NCBI RefSeq assembly: GCF_016862955.1
Contig: NZ_BONY01000036.1
Span: 31,244 to 95,243, forward strand
Source: Rhizocola hellebori
Lineage (GTDB): Bacteria; Actinomycetota; Actinomycetes; Mycobacteriales; Micromonosporaceae
Reading direction: 5' to 3'
DNA length: 64,000 nt
Shown here: one piece after another, positions 32,675 through 41,132 of the stretch
How positions within the stretch are numbered: position 1 is the first letter of the stretch
How the letters are laid out: the number at the start of each line of letters is the position of its first letter
Translations under genes and position numbers: made by a program
Notes under the pieces: generated by a model
Database searches by the model: none
What the model was told of the DNA's origin: nothing
The model's input: only the letters and a program-made list of their open reading frames with translations

Positions 32675-33613
32675 ATGGCTGAAACCCAGAACGCCACCCG
32701 CATCGCCGGGTCGCGCCTGCGCCCCTGGCAGTACGCCGGTGCGCCCTCATCGGGCACCTCGGGCACTCTCGCCGGGTATGCCGAGGCGGGCGCGGTGCTG
32801 TGGGACACCACCAACGGCGTCTCGTTCGTCAACGAGGGCACCCGCACCAGTCCGTATTGGACGCCGACCAGCTTCGATCAGCGCGCCCTGTTCGGCGTGT
32901 GGAGCGACTTCCGCGACCAGGTGGGGGTGGCTCTCGCGGCCACCACCGACGAGGTCATCGTCGCCGGTTCCGGGCTGCGCATCTTCGGGCAGGGCATCGC
33001 CGAAACCGACTCCGGCCTGGTTGTTCAGGCCGCCGGTGAAGGCGGCTGTTTCGGCCGGATGACCACCACCGACGAAGACGGCCACACCATGGCCATCGGC
33101 ATGGAAGCCGGTGTGATGCAACCCGACCAGCATCAGCTGCTGGTGGTGGACACCGAGGTTTCCCACGTCTCCGCCATCACCTTGCGGGCGGCGTTCTGCG
33201 GCTTCGTCGGCCTGGCCGCGGATGCTTTCGACCCTCCGGTCACCGGCTCCACCGTCACCGCAACCCTCGTGCAGGATGACCTGGCGGGTCTGCACTTCGA
33301 CGTCGGCTACACCGCCGCGGCCCGCTGGTACGCCGTGCACAACAAGTCCGACGCTGCCGCGTCCCAGACGGTCAACACCGGCTCCCGGGACACCAGCGTC
33401 GACGTCCCGGCGGCAGGTACCTTCCAGCGGCTGCGGGTGGAAATCAACGCCACTGGCGGCATGACCGCATTCATCAACAAGGCGCAGGTGTTCTCGCTGG
33501 CCGCCGCTTTGGACGCTGACGAGGAGTGCTCGCCGGTGTTCTGCATCGAGTCCACGTCGGCTGCCGTGAAGAGCGTGGACGTCAAGCGTTTCGCCACCTG
33601 GGCTTACCGCTGA
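32675..33613 (+). CDS. Structural protein with lectin-like beta-sandwich
   Basis: A 312-residue protein. The second half (LHFDVGYTAAARWYAVHNKS, FQRLRVEINATGG, TAFINKAQVFSLA, PVFCIES) follows the pattern of concanavalin/LamG-type jelly rolls used to bind surface glycans. Position in the head/connector region suggests a virion surface or head-fibre protein. The start follows AGGAACCA. Its TGA overlaps the next ATG. Confidence 0.6.
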   Translation: MAETQNATRIAGSRLRPWQYAGAPSSGTSGTLAGYAEAGAVLWDTTNGVSFVNEGTRTSPYWTPTSFDQRALFGVWSDFRDQVGVALAATTDEVIVAGSGLRIFGQGIAETDSGLVVQAAGEGGCFGRMTTTDEDGHTMAIGMEAGVMQPDQHQLLVVDTEVSHVSAITLRAAFCGFVGLAADAFDPPVTGSTVTATLVQDDLAGLHFDVGYTAAARWYAVHNKSDAAASQTVNTGSRDTSVDVPAAGTFQRLRVEINATGGMTAFINKAQVFSLAAALDADEECSPVFCIESTSAAVKSVDVKRFATWAYR

Positions 33614-33963
33614 TGGCGCTGGAACTTCCACGCCCTAGAACGGAGCAGCCGATGGACGGCAACGTCATCATCCGCGAGCACCTGTATCTGACCGAAGACC
33701 GGACCCGGGTCGTCAAGGAGGGCGACCCGGCCAGCCGGTGGCTGTGGGCGGCGCCGGGCACGGAGGTTTCCTTGCGCGAGGCGATCCGGCTCGGCGCAGT
33801 TAAGCCGGAACCGGCCGAGGAGCAGGCTTCCGAGGCAGACCCGCTCGACACCGAGCCGCCTGCCGACGAGGAGCCGGCCGAGCCTAAGGCGGCCAAGCAG
33901 GCTCCGAACAAGGCGCGCAAGCCTGCCGCCAACAAGGCCGCTTCGACAGGTGAGGGCGAGTAG
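33613..33963 (+). CDS. Small structural-region protein with low-complexity tail
   Basis: A 116-residue protein. It has a small folded N-terminal half (NVIIREHLYLTEDRTRVVKE, ASRWLWAAPG) and a tail of Pro/Glu/Ala/Lys. An ATG at 33652, with GGAGC upstream, is an alternative start. Similar small acidic-basic tailed proteins occur beside phage head genes. Function unknown. Confidence 0.55.
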   Translation: MALELPRPRTEQPMDGNVIIREHLYLTEDRTRVVKEGDPASRWLWAAPGTEVSLREAIRLGAVKPEPAEEQASEADPLDTEPPADEEPAEPKAAKQAPNKARKPAANKAASTGEGE

Positions 33964-33965
33964 CC

Positions 33966-34358
33966 GTGGCCAACACCATCACCCGGGTCACCAACAAGGG
34001 CAGCATCGTCGACGTGTATGCGTCGGCGGCCCGCACGGCATCACCGGACACGGTGGAGCTCGAGGTGGCCGGTCACATCGGCATGCACCTGACCATCGAC
34101 GCCACCGCGGCCACTGCCACACCGTCGGTGGTGTTCTCGATTCTGGGTGTGGACCGCACCAGCGGTAAGACCTACGTGATCCTGGCGTCGGCTGCCGTCA
34201 CTGGTACCGGCACGACGGTGCTGCGGGTCGGTCCGGCGCTGACCGCCGCAGCCAACCTGGTGGCCAACGACATCTTGCCGCCGATCATCCGCATCTCCGC
34301 CGTCCATGGAGATGCTGACAGCCTGACTTACTCGGTCGGCGCGGCGTTCTGCGCCTGA
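33966..34358 (+). CDS. Putative virion protein
   Basis: A 130-residue, Ala/Thr/Val-rich beta protein starting at GTG. The pattern (LEVAGHIGMHLTIDATAAT, VVFSILGVDRTSGKTYVIL, LRVGPALTAAANL) is that of small head fibre or decoration proteins in actinophages. No Cys apart from one near the end. Confidence 0.55.
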   Translation: MANTITRVTNKGSIVDVYASAARTASPDTVELEVAGHIGMHLTIDATAATATPSVVFSILGVDRTSGKTYVILASAAVTGTGTTVLRVGPALTAAANLVANDILPPIIRISAVHGDADSLTYSVGAAFCA

Positions 34359-34382
34359 CGGCGCTCCAACTTGGAGGTGGAC

Positions 34383-35108
34383 ATGCAAGGTGTCAGCACG
34401 CCGTCAGGCTCTCTGTCGATCCAGCACATCCGCGGCGGCGACCCTGTGCGTGACCAGTTCGACGGCATCGTCGGCCGGTCGCTGTGGCCCGCCAAGGAGC
34501 TGACGGTCGCGGAGATCGCCCACTACGGCCTGCCCCGCAAGGGCTTGGACGAGCGGGTCAACGCCTGGCGTACGGCAAACTGGCGCAACCTGTTCCGCGG
34601 CGCACGCAAGGCGCTGACGGCCAGGGCGCTGCGTCTGTCCAACATGTATGGGTCGCTGTACATCAGCCACATCAAGGCCGACGGCGAGGTACTCGACCTC
34701 GGCCTGGCGTCGATGCGAGTGGTCACCACGGCAGGCGTCAACTTCCTCGTCGACGCTTTGCAGGGTTCGGTGGAGCCGGAGATCCTTCGCTATCACGGCG
34801 TCGGAACGGGCAGCAATGCCGAGGCGTCGGGCGACACCGCGCTGCAGACGGAGTCCACGACGATCCTGACGGTCGATTCGACGCGGGCGACCGGTTCGCT
34901 GACCGAGGGCGCATCGGCCAACATCTTTCGGTCGGTTGGCACGATTTCGTTCGACGGGTCAGGGGCCATCGTCGAGCACGGGCTGTTTTCCCAGGCTGCG
35001 ACTGGCGGCGGAACGTTGCTCGACCGGTCGGTATTCAGTGCGATCAACGTGGTTTCGGGCGACAGTCTCGTGGTGACATTCGATCTGACCCTGCCCGCCG
35101 GATCCTAA
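34383..35108 (+). CDS. Putative virion structural protein
   Basis: A 241-residue protein with GGAGG six bases before ATG 34383. The N-terminus is basic and helical. The second half carries short beta repeats (YHGVGTGSNAEASGDTAL, TILTVDSTRATGSL, FSQAATGGGTLLDR) as in tail or head appendage proteins with tip-like beta motifs. Exact role unknown. Confidence 0.55.
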   Translation: MQGVSTPSGSLSIQHIRGGDPVRDQFDGIVGRSLWPAKELTVAEIAHYGLPRKGLDERVNAWRTANWRNLFRGARKALTARALRLSNMYGSLYISHIKADGEVLDLGLASMRVVTTAGVNFLVDALQGSVEPEILRYHGVGTGSNAEASGDTALQTESTTILTVDSTRATGSLTEGASANIFRSVGTISFDGSGAIVEHGLFSQAATGGGTLLDRSVFSAINVVSGDSLVVTFDLTLPAGS

Positions 35109-35171
35109 TGATCTTGGCGCGACGGTAATAATCCCAACTCACTGGCATTCCTTCGAACCGAGGAGGATGCC

Positions 35172-36065
35172 ATGGCCGAGTCCATCTTCACCAACCAAAC
35201 CCCGTCGCTCACCAACGAAAACGACGGCGTCCCTTACTGCCTCGGCACCGTGTGGACCTCAGACGCAGACGGGACCGTCACGGGTATCCGCTGGTACTTC
35301 CCGGCCACCTTGCCCACCTCCACGCCCACGGTGGCGCTGTACAGCTGGGATTCGGAGACCACCGGAACCTTGCTGGGGTCAGGAACGTTCGTCTCACCCA
35401 CCGCGGGCACATGGAACACCGCAACACTGGACACACCCGCCGCCATCACGGCAACCACCAAATACGTCGCGGTCGTCAGGACTGTCAACAGATACGTCGC
35501 GACGTCCAACTTCTTCACCGGTGCGGTTACCAACGGCCACCTGACCGCGCCAGCCGACAGCGGCGGTGTCCACAACGGCAAATATGACGACCTGCACAAC
35601 GCCGTCAACACGATGATCTATCCGCAGCAGACCATCAACAAGGGCTGCTACTTCGTCGATCCGGTCGTCACGTTCAGCACCGAGTACACGCAATCCGTTG
35701 GCGGGTCGTCCACACCGACCGGGGCGATCGCCAAAGCGACCAGCCGCGCGCTGGCCGGATCGTCGACACCCACGGCCACCATTGCCCGCAGCATCGCTCG
35801 CACACTGTCAGGGACGGCCACGGCGACGGGTGCGATCACGAGGCAGATCTCGCGGCTCCTGTCGGGTTCGGTCACGCCGACCGGCGCCATTCTCAAGGCC
35901 GTCTCCCGCCTCCTCGGCGGATCGGTCACACCGACCGGTGCGGTGGACAGCGAAATCAACGTCATCCTGACCGGCACCTGGCACATCGGCAGACCCAAAA
36001 CCAGCTGGCACATCGGCCGTGCCCGCACTTCGTGGACGCTCGGCCGGCCGAGAGTAGGAGACTAG
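35172..36065 (+). CDS. DUF4082-type carbohydrate-binding protein with 18-residue repeats
   Basis: A 297-residue protein. The N-terminal 155 residues (FTNQTPSLTNENDGVPYCLG, TVTGIRWYFPA, TPTVALYSWDS) match the DUF4082 beta-sandwich, usually glycan-binding. About residues 175-270 hold five 18-residue repeats of (S/T)xTPTGAIxKxxSRxLxG; similar repeats occur in phage fibre-like proteins. The C-terminus carries three (S)WHIGRP-like repeats. Ribosome site GAGGAGG. Likely an accessory fibre on the virion. Confidence 0.7.
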   Translation: MAESIFTNQTPSLTNENDGVPYCLGTVWTSDADGTVTGIRWYFPATLPTSTPTVALYSWDSETTGTLLGSGTFVSPTAGTWNTATLDTPAAITATTKYVAVVRTVNRYVATSNFFTGAVTNGHLTAPADSGGVHNGKYDDLHNAVNTMIYPQQTINKGCYFVDPVVTFSTEYTQSVGGSSTPTGAIAKATSRALAGSSTPTATIARSIARTLSGTATATGAITRQISRLLSGSVTPTGAILKAVSRLLGGSVTPTGAVDSEINVILTGTWHIGRPKTSWHIGRARTSWTLGRPRVGD

Positions 36066-36383
36066 GTGTCCGCTGAGCTTTCGGTCCTGGCCGTCACATA
36101 CGTCAAAGTCCCGGTGCGGGTCACCGAGAGCGGCGCATCGGTGGACCCGACGGGCGCAACGGTGCAGATGGCCTTCACCGCCTCCGACGTCGACCCGGTG
36201 TCGGGCGACTGGAAGACGGCGAGCTGGGAGACCGACGCCACTACTACTCCGGACACCTATCTGGCCAGATGCCTTGTCGGATCGGCGGTCACGCTCGCAG
36301 TGGGCACCTACGACGTGTGGGTGAAGATCCTGGCCTCACCAGAAACCGTGGTCGACCGCGCCGGCTTCCTGAAGGTGGTGTGA
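36066..36383 (+). CDS. Small structural-region protein
   Basis: A 105-residue, beta-rich protein starting at GTG immediately after the previous stop (LSVLAVTYVKVPVRVTESG, GTYDVWVKILASPE). It resembles Ig-like small phage proteins located before the connector. Function unknown. Confidence 0.55.
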   Translation: MSAELSVLAVTYVKVPVRVTESGASVDPTGATVQMAFTASDVDPVSGDWKTASWETDATTTPDTYLARCLVGSAVTLAVGTYDVWVKILASPETVVDRAGFLKVV

Positions 36384-36386
36384 GCG

Positions 36387-37004
36387 ATGGGGATCGGTGA
36401 TGCCTACGCAACCCTTGAGGAGCTGCAGGACCGCCTCGGCGGGGTGCAGTCCGGCGCTGATGACGACAAGATGGAGGCCGCCCTCCTCGTGGCCGCCCGG
36501 GGTATCGAGAAGGTGTGCCGTCGCCAGTTCAACCGGTCCACTGTGGCCACAGCCCGCCTCTACTACCCGCAGCGCAGCGGCCTGCTGGTAGTCGACGACT
36601 TCCACACCACCACCGGCCTGATCGTCGCCATCGACACCGGCGACGACGCCACCTACGAGACGACTCTCACCACCGCCGACTATCAGGTGGAGCCACTCAA
36701 CGGCATCGTTGATGGCGAAGAGGGCTGGCCGTACTGGCGGATCCGGCTGATGCGCTCGGCGACACCGATCCCGCGCCGCTCGCTGCGCGCGCCCGCCCAG
36801 GTGACCGCGCAACCGGGCTGGACTGCCGTGCCGGAGCCGATCAAAGAGGCCAACCGTGCTGTCGCCGAAGAGGTGTTCAAGCTCAAGGACGCGCCGTGGG
36901 GTGTGGCCGGAGCAGGCGAGTGGGGCACGATCCGCGTCCGGGAGAACCCGATGGTGATGGCGATGATCGCTCGGTATCGCCGCGATCCGGTGCTGGTGGC
37001 CTGA
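36387..37004 (+). CDS. Head-tail connector protein (adaptor type)
   Basis: A 205-residue protein. ATLEELQDRLGG, then AALLVAARGIEKVCRRQFN is the helical core of gp6-like or Gp15-like adaptors that bind under the portal ring. A later WRIRLMR...PRRSLRAPAQVTA beta region and helix AVAEEVFKLKDAPWG complete the pattern. It starts 4 bases after the previous stop. Confidence 0.75.
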   Translation: MGIGDAYATLEELQDRLGGVQSGADDDKMEAALLVAARGIEKVCRRQFNRSTVATARLYYPQRSGLLVVDDFHTTTGLIVAIDTGDDATYETTLTTADYQVEPLNGIVDGEEGWPYWRIRLMRSATPIPRRSLRAPAQVTAQPGWTAVPEPIKEANRAVAEEVFKLKDAPWGVAGAGEWGTIRVRENPMVMAMIARYRRDPVLVA

Positions 37005-37005
37005 C

Positions 37006-37425
37006 ATGGCTCTCGACCTCGAGCTCATCATGACCAACCTCGACGCGCGGCTGCAGACCGTGACCGGGCTGAACTCGACCCCAGAGGTTCCCACGCAGGG
37101 CACGCCGCCGTTCGCCTTCGTCGGCGTGCCACTCATCCCGAACTACCACTTGACGATGAACAAGGCCCGCGTCGAGCTGAGGCCCACCATCACCCTGCTC
37201 GTCGGCAAGGGCACCAACCGGTCCGGTCAGTTCCAGCTGGCCCGGTACGCCAACCCGGCCGGCGAATACTCCATTCAGGCCGCGATCGAGGGCGACCGAA
37301 CTCTTGGCGGGGCATGCGAAGAGTGCGTCGTCGAATCGTTCCGCCCACTCGGCTCCGAGGAGATGGGCGTTCTCGGCTACTTCGGCGGCCAGTTCACCTT
37401 ACTCGTCGTCGCCCGCGGCAACTGA
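37006..37425 (+). CDS. Tail terminator / minor connector protein
   Basis: A 139-residue alpha/beta protein (LELIMTNLDARLQTVTG, PPFAFVGVPLIPNYH, RPTITLLVGKGTNRSG, LGYFGGQFTLLVVARG). Size, order and strand pattern fit the tail-terminator or neck-completion position just before the tail tube. Assignment mainly by position. Confidence 0.6.
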   Translation: MALDLELIMTNLDARLQTVTGLNSTPEVPTQGTPPFAFVGVPLIPNYHLTMNKARVELRPTITLLVGKGTNRSGQFQLARYANPAGEYSIQAAIEGDRTLGGACEECVVESFRPLGSEEMGVLGYFGGQFTLLVVARGN

Positions 37426-37462
37426 CCGCATCCAACTTTCCGCACCAAACCGAGGGAGCACC

Positions 37463-37723
37463 GTGGGCAAAATCGTGCACACCACCAAGGCTGACGTCGA
37501 GCGGCGCAAGGCCGAGATCCTGGCCCGCTGCATCGAGGCGACCGTGGTCGGCGATGTGCCGATCCGTGACGCCGTGGACCGCGAGGACCGGGTGAAGGGG
37601 CAGACGGTGCGGCTGGACCCGCAGGACATGGCCAACCCGCAGCCCGGCAGGACGCTGATACAGCCGCTGATCGAGGCGGGCTGTATCGAGCTCGTCGCCG
37701 CCGAGGGCGCACCGGAGGCCTGA
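37463..37723 (+). CDS. Small neck/tail-region protein
   Basis: An 86-residue protein starting at GTG 37463 with GAGGGAG upstream. A basic helix (TKADVERRKAEILARCIEA) is followed by VKGQTVRLDPQDMANPQPG and a short helix. Probably a small head-tail joining protein. Not recognised. Confidence 0.55.
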   Translation: MGKIVHTTKADVERRKAEILARCIEATVVGDVPIRDAVDREDRVKGQTVRLDPQDMANPQPGRTLIQPLIEAGCIELVAAEGAPEA

Positions 37724-37724
37724 C

Positions 37725-38480
37725 ATGGGCGTGCTGGCGATCACCTCGGCGTTCATCTACTGCGGTGCGGTGGACATCACGGGCGCCGCAGACGAACTCA
37801 CGTGCCGCGCCGAGGCGGAGACCCGCGAGTCGACGACGCTGCGCAGCGCGCAGACCGGCTGGCGCAGCTTCAAGAACACTCTCAAGGCGTCCACCGTGTC
37901 CAACAGCGGCTTCTGGTCGTCCGACTCGGCGGCAGACCTGGACCCGGACTTCTTCACCAACCTCGGCGTGTCCAATCAGGTCATCACCTGCGGCATGATC
38001 GAAACCGAGGGCGAGCTCGCGCATTTCATGCGCCACATGACCACCGAGTACACCTTCCCGCAAGGCAACGTGGGCGACCTGGCCAAGTTCGCGCTGAACT
38101 CGTCGGGATCGGACGGCCAGATCGGCCAGATCCGCGGCAAGCTGTTCAAGGAGTACGGCTCCGGCACGGCGACCAGCTCGACCGGCGCGATCGGTACGGG
38201 CATCCAGCTTGGCGCTGTCGGCGGTGCCCAGTTCCTTTACGGGGCGCTGCATCTGTTCGGGACGGCGGGCACAAGCATCACGGTCATCGTCCAGTCGGAT
38301 GATAACTCCGGCTTCACCACGCCGACGACCCGCGGAACCTTTAACGGCGGCTCGATCACGGCCGCGGGCGGGTACTGGCTGACTCCGGTTGCCGGCGCGA
38401 TTACCGACGACTACTGGCGGCTCAACGTCAGTGCGATCTCGGGCAGCTGGGTCATCGGCGGAGCGCTGGGCATCCGATGA
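37725..38480 (+). CDS. Tail-tube-like protein with extra C-terminal domain
   Basis: A 251-residue protein. The first half (AITSAFIYCGAVDITGAADE, WRSFKNTLKASTVS, LGVSNQVITCG) follows the tail-tube pattern seen in the gene at 38838. The C-terminal 110 residues are Gly/Ser/Thr-rich with strands (GTSITVIVQSDDNSGFT), like a surface-exposed Ig or decoration domain. It could be the major tail protein or a second tube subunit. Confidence 0.6.
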   Translation: MGVLAITSAFIYCGAVDITGAADELTCRAEAETRESTTLRSAQTGWRSFKNTLKASTVSNSGFWSSDSAADLDPDFFTNLGVSNQVITCGMIETEGELAHFMRHMTTEYTFPQGNVGDLAKFALNSSGSDGQIGQIRGKLFKEYGSGTATSSTGAIGTGIQLGAVGGAQFLYGALHLFGTAGTSITVIVQSDDNSGFTTPTTRGTFNGGSITAAGGYWLTPVAGAITDDYWRLNVSAISGSWVIGGALGIR

Positions 38481-38836
38481 CCGTTGCCGAGCTCACCACC
38501 GTCGCCCCGCCCTACGGCGATCTGTGGAAGGTCGCCCGCGTGGACGTCATGGGCGAAGGCGTCACCTCCGACCAGCGCGAGGAACTGTACGCCTGGCTGC
38601 AATCGCTGGGCGTCCCCTACCGCGAATGCCGGCCGAACGTGGTCATCACACAGAACAGCGAAGACGCCCGGTATCTGCTGCACTTGGCCCGCTTCGCCGT
38701 CGATGCCAACGGCGACAAGTACGTCGCCCACGCCGAGAACGTCGTGCACACCACGCCGTTGGTCGTGGCTATCAAAGACTTTCCCGCCTGGCTGGTCCAG
38801 GCATCGCACATTCAGGACCAGCCCAAGGAGGCATGA
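38477..38836 (+). CDS. Hypothetical tail-region protein
   Basis: A 119-residue protein between two tube-like genes and overlapping the first (ATGA). A helix (DQREELYAWLQSLG) is followed by VPYRECRPNVVITQNSEDAR and a second helix. Not recognised. Possibly a minor tail or assembly factor. Confidence 0.55.
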   Translation: MTVAELTTVAPPYGDLWKVARVDVMGEGVTSDQREELYAWLQSLGVPYRECRPNVVITQNSEDARYLLHLARFAVDANGDKYVAHAENVVHTTPLVVAIKDFPAWLVQASHIQDQPKEA

Positions 38837-38837
38837 A

Positions 38838-39251
38838 GTGGCGATTTTGGCCCTACTAAACGAGTATTTCCTTTTCAACAGTGTCAACCTGTCCGACCAC
38901 ACGACCTCGTGTGTGCTCACCGCCAACGCGGACGCTCTCGACTCGACCGCGATGGGTGACTCGTGGCGGGAGAACACTGGCGGGTTGAAGGCGGGCACGC
39001 TCGCGGCGACCCTGCACGACGACTTCGCCGGCGGCTCAGTCGACGCGACGATCTGGGCGGCGTTCGACGCGAATGTGGCTGTGGCCGTGGCGGTGAGGCC
39101 AGTGAACACGACCATCGCAGCGACGAACCCGGAGTATCAGGTCAACGTGCTGCCCAACCAGTGGCAGATGGGCGGGCAGGTCGGCACGCTGGCTCAGAAG
39201 CAGCTCAGCTACCCGACCACGGGCGCGATGGTCCGGGACACGACCCCGTAG
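38838..39251 (+). CDS. Major tail tube protein
   Basis: A 137-residue protein starting at GTG with AAGGAGG upstream. The order NSVNLSDHTTSCVLTANADA, LDSTAMGDSWRENTGGLKAG, DDFAGGSVDATIWA, ATNPEYQ and the final beta strands is the pattern I know from actinophage major tail proteins. It polymerises into the tail tube around the tape measure. Confidence 0.75.
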   Translation: MAILALLNEYFLFNSVNLSDHTTSCVLTANADALDSTAMGDSWRENTGGLKAGTLAATLHDDFAGGSVDATIWAAFDANVAVAVAVRPVNTTIAATNPEYQVNVLPNQWQMGGQVGTLAQKQLSYPTTGAMVRDTTP

Positions 39252-39253
39252 CA

Positions 39254-39781
39254 ATGCTGATCACCGTCTCGGGCAGCAAGGACTTCGAGCGCTTCGGCGC
39301 CGCGATGGCCAAGGCTGCCCGGGTCGACTTCGACCGCGAACTGCATCGCGGTCTGATGCAGGCAGGCGAGGACATCGCCGACGCAGTCCGCCGCCAAACC
39401 GACCACTACATGCCGTCGGGTTACGAGCAGCTGCTCGCCGCTCGGCTGCTGACGAAGGTGGAGAAGGCGGCGAAGTTCAAGGGCGTCACCGTCATCGTCT
39501 ACGCCAAAGGCCGATCGGGTCGTCGCGATGTGGAGCGGCTCAACGACGGGCAGCTGCGCCATCCGGTGTTCGGCCGCGAACGCGTGCTCAAGGCGCAGGG
39601 CCGGTACGCGAAGAAGCGAGCCAATCTGGTCAACGGCCGGTACAAGAACCCGTGGTCGGTGACCAAAATCCGGCGCGGGTTCTTCACTGTCCCGGTGAAG
39701 CTCGAAGGGCGCAAAGCGCTCAAGCGCCGCGGCGAGCAGGCAATCGACCGTCTCTTCGACGGCATCAGCAAGTCCATCTAG
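39254..39781 (+). CDS. HK97 gp10-like neck/tail completion protein
   Basis: A 175-residue basic protein (FERFGAAMAKAARVDFDREL, QAGEDIADAVRRQTDHYMPS, RAIDRLFDG-like end) resembling HK97 gp10 family members, which complete the tail or join it to the head. Here it follows the tube gene rather than preceding it. A hairpin lies right after its stop. Confidence 0.65.
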   Translation: MLITVSGSKDFERFGAAMAKAARVDFDRELHRGLMQAGEDIADAVRRQTDHYMPSGYEQLLAARLLTKVEKAAKFKGVTVIVYAKGRSGRRDVERLNDGQLRHPVFGRERVLKAQGRYAKKRANLVNGRYKNPWSVTKIRRGFFTVPVKLEGRKALKRRGEQAIDRLFDGISKSI

Positions 39782-39785
39782 AGCT

Positions 39786-39825
39786 CCAGCGCCCGTCCCT
39801 ATGGGAATGGGGTGGCGGGCGCTGG
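39786..39825. terminator. Hairpin before the tail chaperone
   Basis: CCAGCGCCCG (39786-39795) pairs perfectly with CGGGCGCTGG (39816-39825) around a 20-base loop. A partial terminator or RNA-processing stem. The following TTCAACC lacks a good U-run. Confidence 0.5.
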
Positions 39826-39852
39826 TTCAACCCCATTTCCCAAGGAGCAGCT

Positions 39853-40305
39853 GTGGCAATTGAGCTTGCCCTGGACCCGAAGGACCAGGCGACCTATGGC
39901 GGACCGGAGTGGGTTCCGCTCGACCTTGCCGGCCTCGACTTCATTCCGTTCGACGTCCTGGATCCGCTCGAACACCAGATGATCCGGCTGTGGGGCATCG
40001 GCCTGCCCAGGTTGATTGCCGAGGAGATGCCCGAGGACACGATGCGGGCCAAGCTTGGCCTGATCTGGTTGGCTCGCAAGCTGGCGGGAGTGGAAACACC
40101 GGACCTAGCCGAGTTCAAGATCCATGCACGACGGGTCGCGGTCCGTGCGGGGGTGAAGCCGGCAGGCGACGGAGGCCCCCCAGCGAAAGCCTCCTCCGCT
40201 ACGTCCTCGGAGGAAAGAGCGTCCGCGACGGGCTCAAGCCCCTCATCCCCTGGTTCTGGAAAGACTCGGGCTACCAACTCCCGGCGCGTGAAGTCTGGAA
40301 ACTGA
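39853..40305 (+). CDS. Tail assembly chaperone G (unshifted)
   Basis: A 150-residue product starting at GTG behind AAGGAG. It has an acidic helical core (DVLDPLEHQMIRLWGIGLPR, DTMRAKLGLIWLARKLAG). Without frameshift, reading past the C-run gives a Ser-rich tail. Lambda gpG-like proteins coat the tape measure during tail assembly. It sits just before the tape measure as expected, apart from the inserted reverse gene. Confidence 0.8.
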   Translation: MAIELALDPKDQATYGGPEWVPLDLAGLDFIPFDVLDPLEHQMIRLWGIGLPRLIAEEMPEDTMRAKLGLIWLARKLAGVETPDLAEFKIHARRVAVRAGVKPAGDGGPPAKASSATSSEERASATGSSPSSPGSGKTRATNSRRVKSGN

Positions 40306-40364
40306 CCGCATCCGATGCCCACGCCTACATCGACGCGTGGGCGAAGGCTGCAAAGAAGGGCTAA
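39853..40364 (+). CDS. Tail assembly chaperone GT (minus-one frameshift product)
   Basis: Slipping back one base at C CCC CCA (40176-40182) fuses the first 110 codons to the overlapping frame that continues PSESLLRYVL, PWFWKDSGYQLPAREVW, to TAA at 40364, about 170 residues. The extension contains the aromatic and helical sequence expected of gpT. Made at a lower level than G, as in lambda-type tails. Confidence 0.8.
40176..40182 (+). promoter_or_regulatory. Slippery heptamer for programmed -1 frameshift
   Basis: C CCC CCA fits X XXY YYZ with reading-frame codons CCC and CCA. It lies where the two chaperone frames must join. Confidence 0.75.
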
Positions 40365-41074
40365 CAGTTGGCAGAGAAGGCTGGCGGACCGTATTTGACT
40401 TCCGGCCCAGGGTTGTCAGCTGTGGTGACCTGCCCTGCTGGTATCTGCAAGCCGAAGCCGGTCAAGGTGCTGTGGAACTGCTCGCCAAGGGGAACCACCT
40501 GCGAGGTGATGCCACCTTCGGCGTCGGCGAGCGACACCGCCAAGACGTCGCCGCCTGGCAAGTCTGCGGATGCCACCGAAAGCGACACCCACCGGTCGTA
40601 GACGGCGTCCGGGGCGAAGTCCAGCCGGACTCTCGCAGCCTTGCTGGCCACGCCGAGCTGGTGCGGTCCGCCCGTCGTGACATTGATCGGCCCGTTGCCG
40701 GTCTGCAGCTCGATTAGGCGCAGGTCAGGCCGACCGTTGAGGTTGGCCGGAATCCAGATCATTTGCTGCCAGGTCCAGCGGCCGGTGTCCTCGTACTCGT
40801 AGAGGTCACCTGTCACCTGCGCGGTGATGGTGAATGCGGGCAGCGGCGGCACGGCAATCCCCACCTGACACGGTGCCGCTGCGGGTGCTATTGACAGTGC
40901 TGCGGCTGGCCGGGGCGCACCTCGCCAAGACGGCAGCGTCACCGCAATGACGGCGATCACGATTACGCCGACCACAGCGACGGTGGCGACGACTCGCTTT
41001 GGATTGTCCAGCCATCCGCCCTGATCCACGGGCGTTGGCGGTTGATCTAAGTCAACCTCGATGCTCACGATCAC
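40361..41074 (-). CDS. Reverse-strand membrane-anchored moron
   Basis: A 237-residue protein read against all neighbouring tail genes. Its stop overlaps the chaperone stop by 4 bases, and it starts (GTG 41074, or 41068) 59 bases from the tape-measure start. Residues about 28-48 are one transmembrane helix after a cytosolic Pro-rich start. The remaining 185 residues would be outside the cell. They are beta-rich and hold just two Cys (69 and the last residue, 237), possibly forming a disulfide. Placement and orientation suggest a moron expressed in the lysogen, for example for exclusion of other phages or alteration of the host surface. Family not recognised. Confidence 0.75.
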   Translation of the reverse strand: MIVSIEVDLDQPPTPVDQGGWLDNPKRVVATVAVVGVIVIAVIAVTLPSWRGAPRPAAALSIAPAAAPCQVGIAVPPLPAFTITAQVTGDLYEYEDTGRWTWQQMIWIPANLNGRPDLRLIELQTGNGPINVTTGGPHQLGVASKAARVRLDFAPDAVYDRWVSLSVASADLPGGDVLAVSLADAEGGITSQVVPLGEQFHSTLTGFGLQIPAGQVTTADNPGPEVKYGPPAFSANC

Positions 41075-41132
41075 ACGGTAACCAGGTCTGTCACGAGATC
41101 ACTTCCTTCGATCCGGTGAAGGTGGTGGCCTG

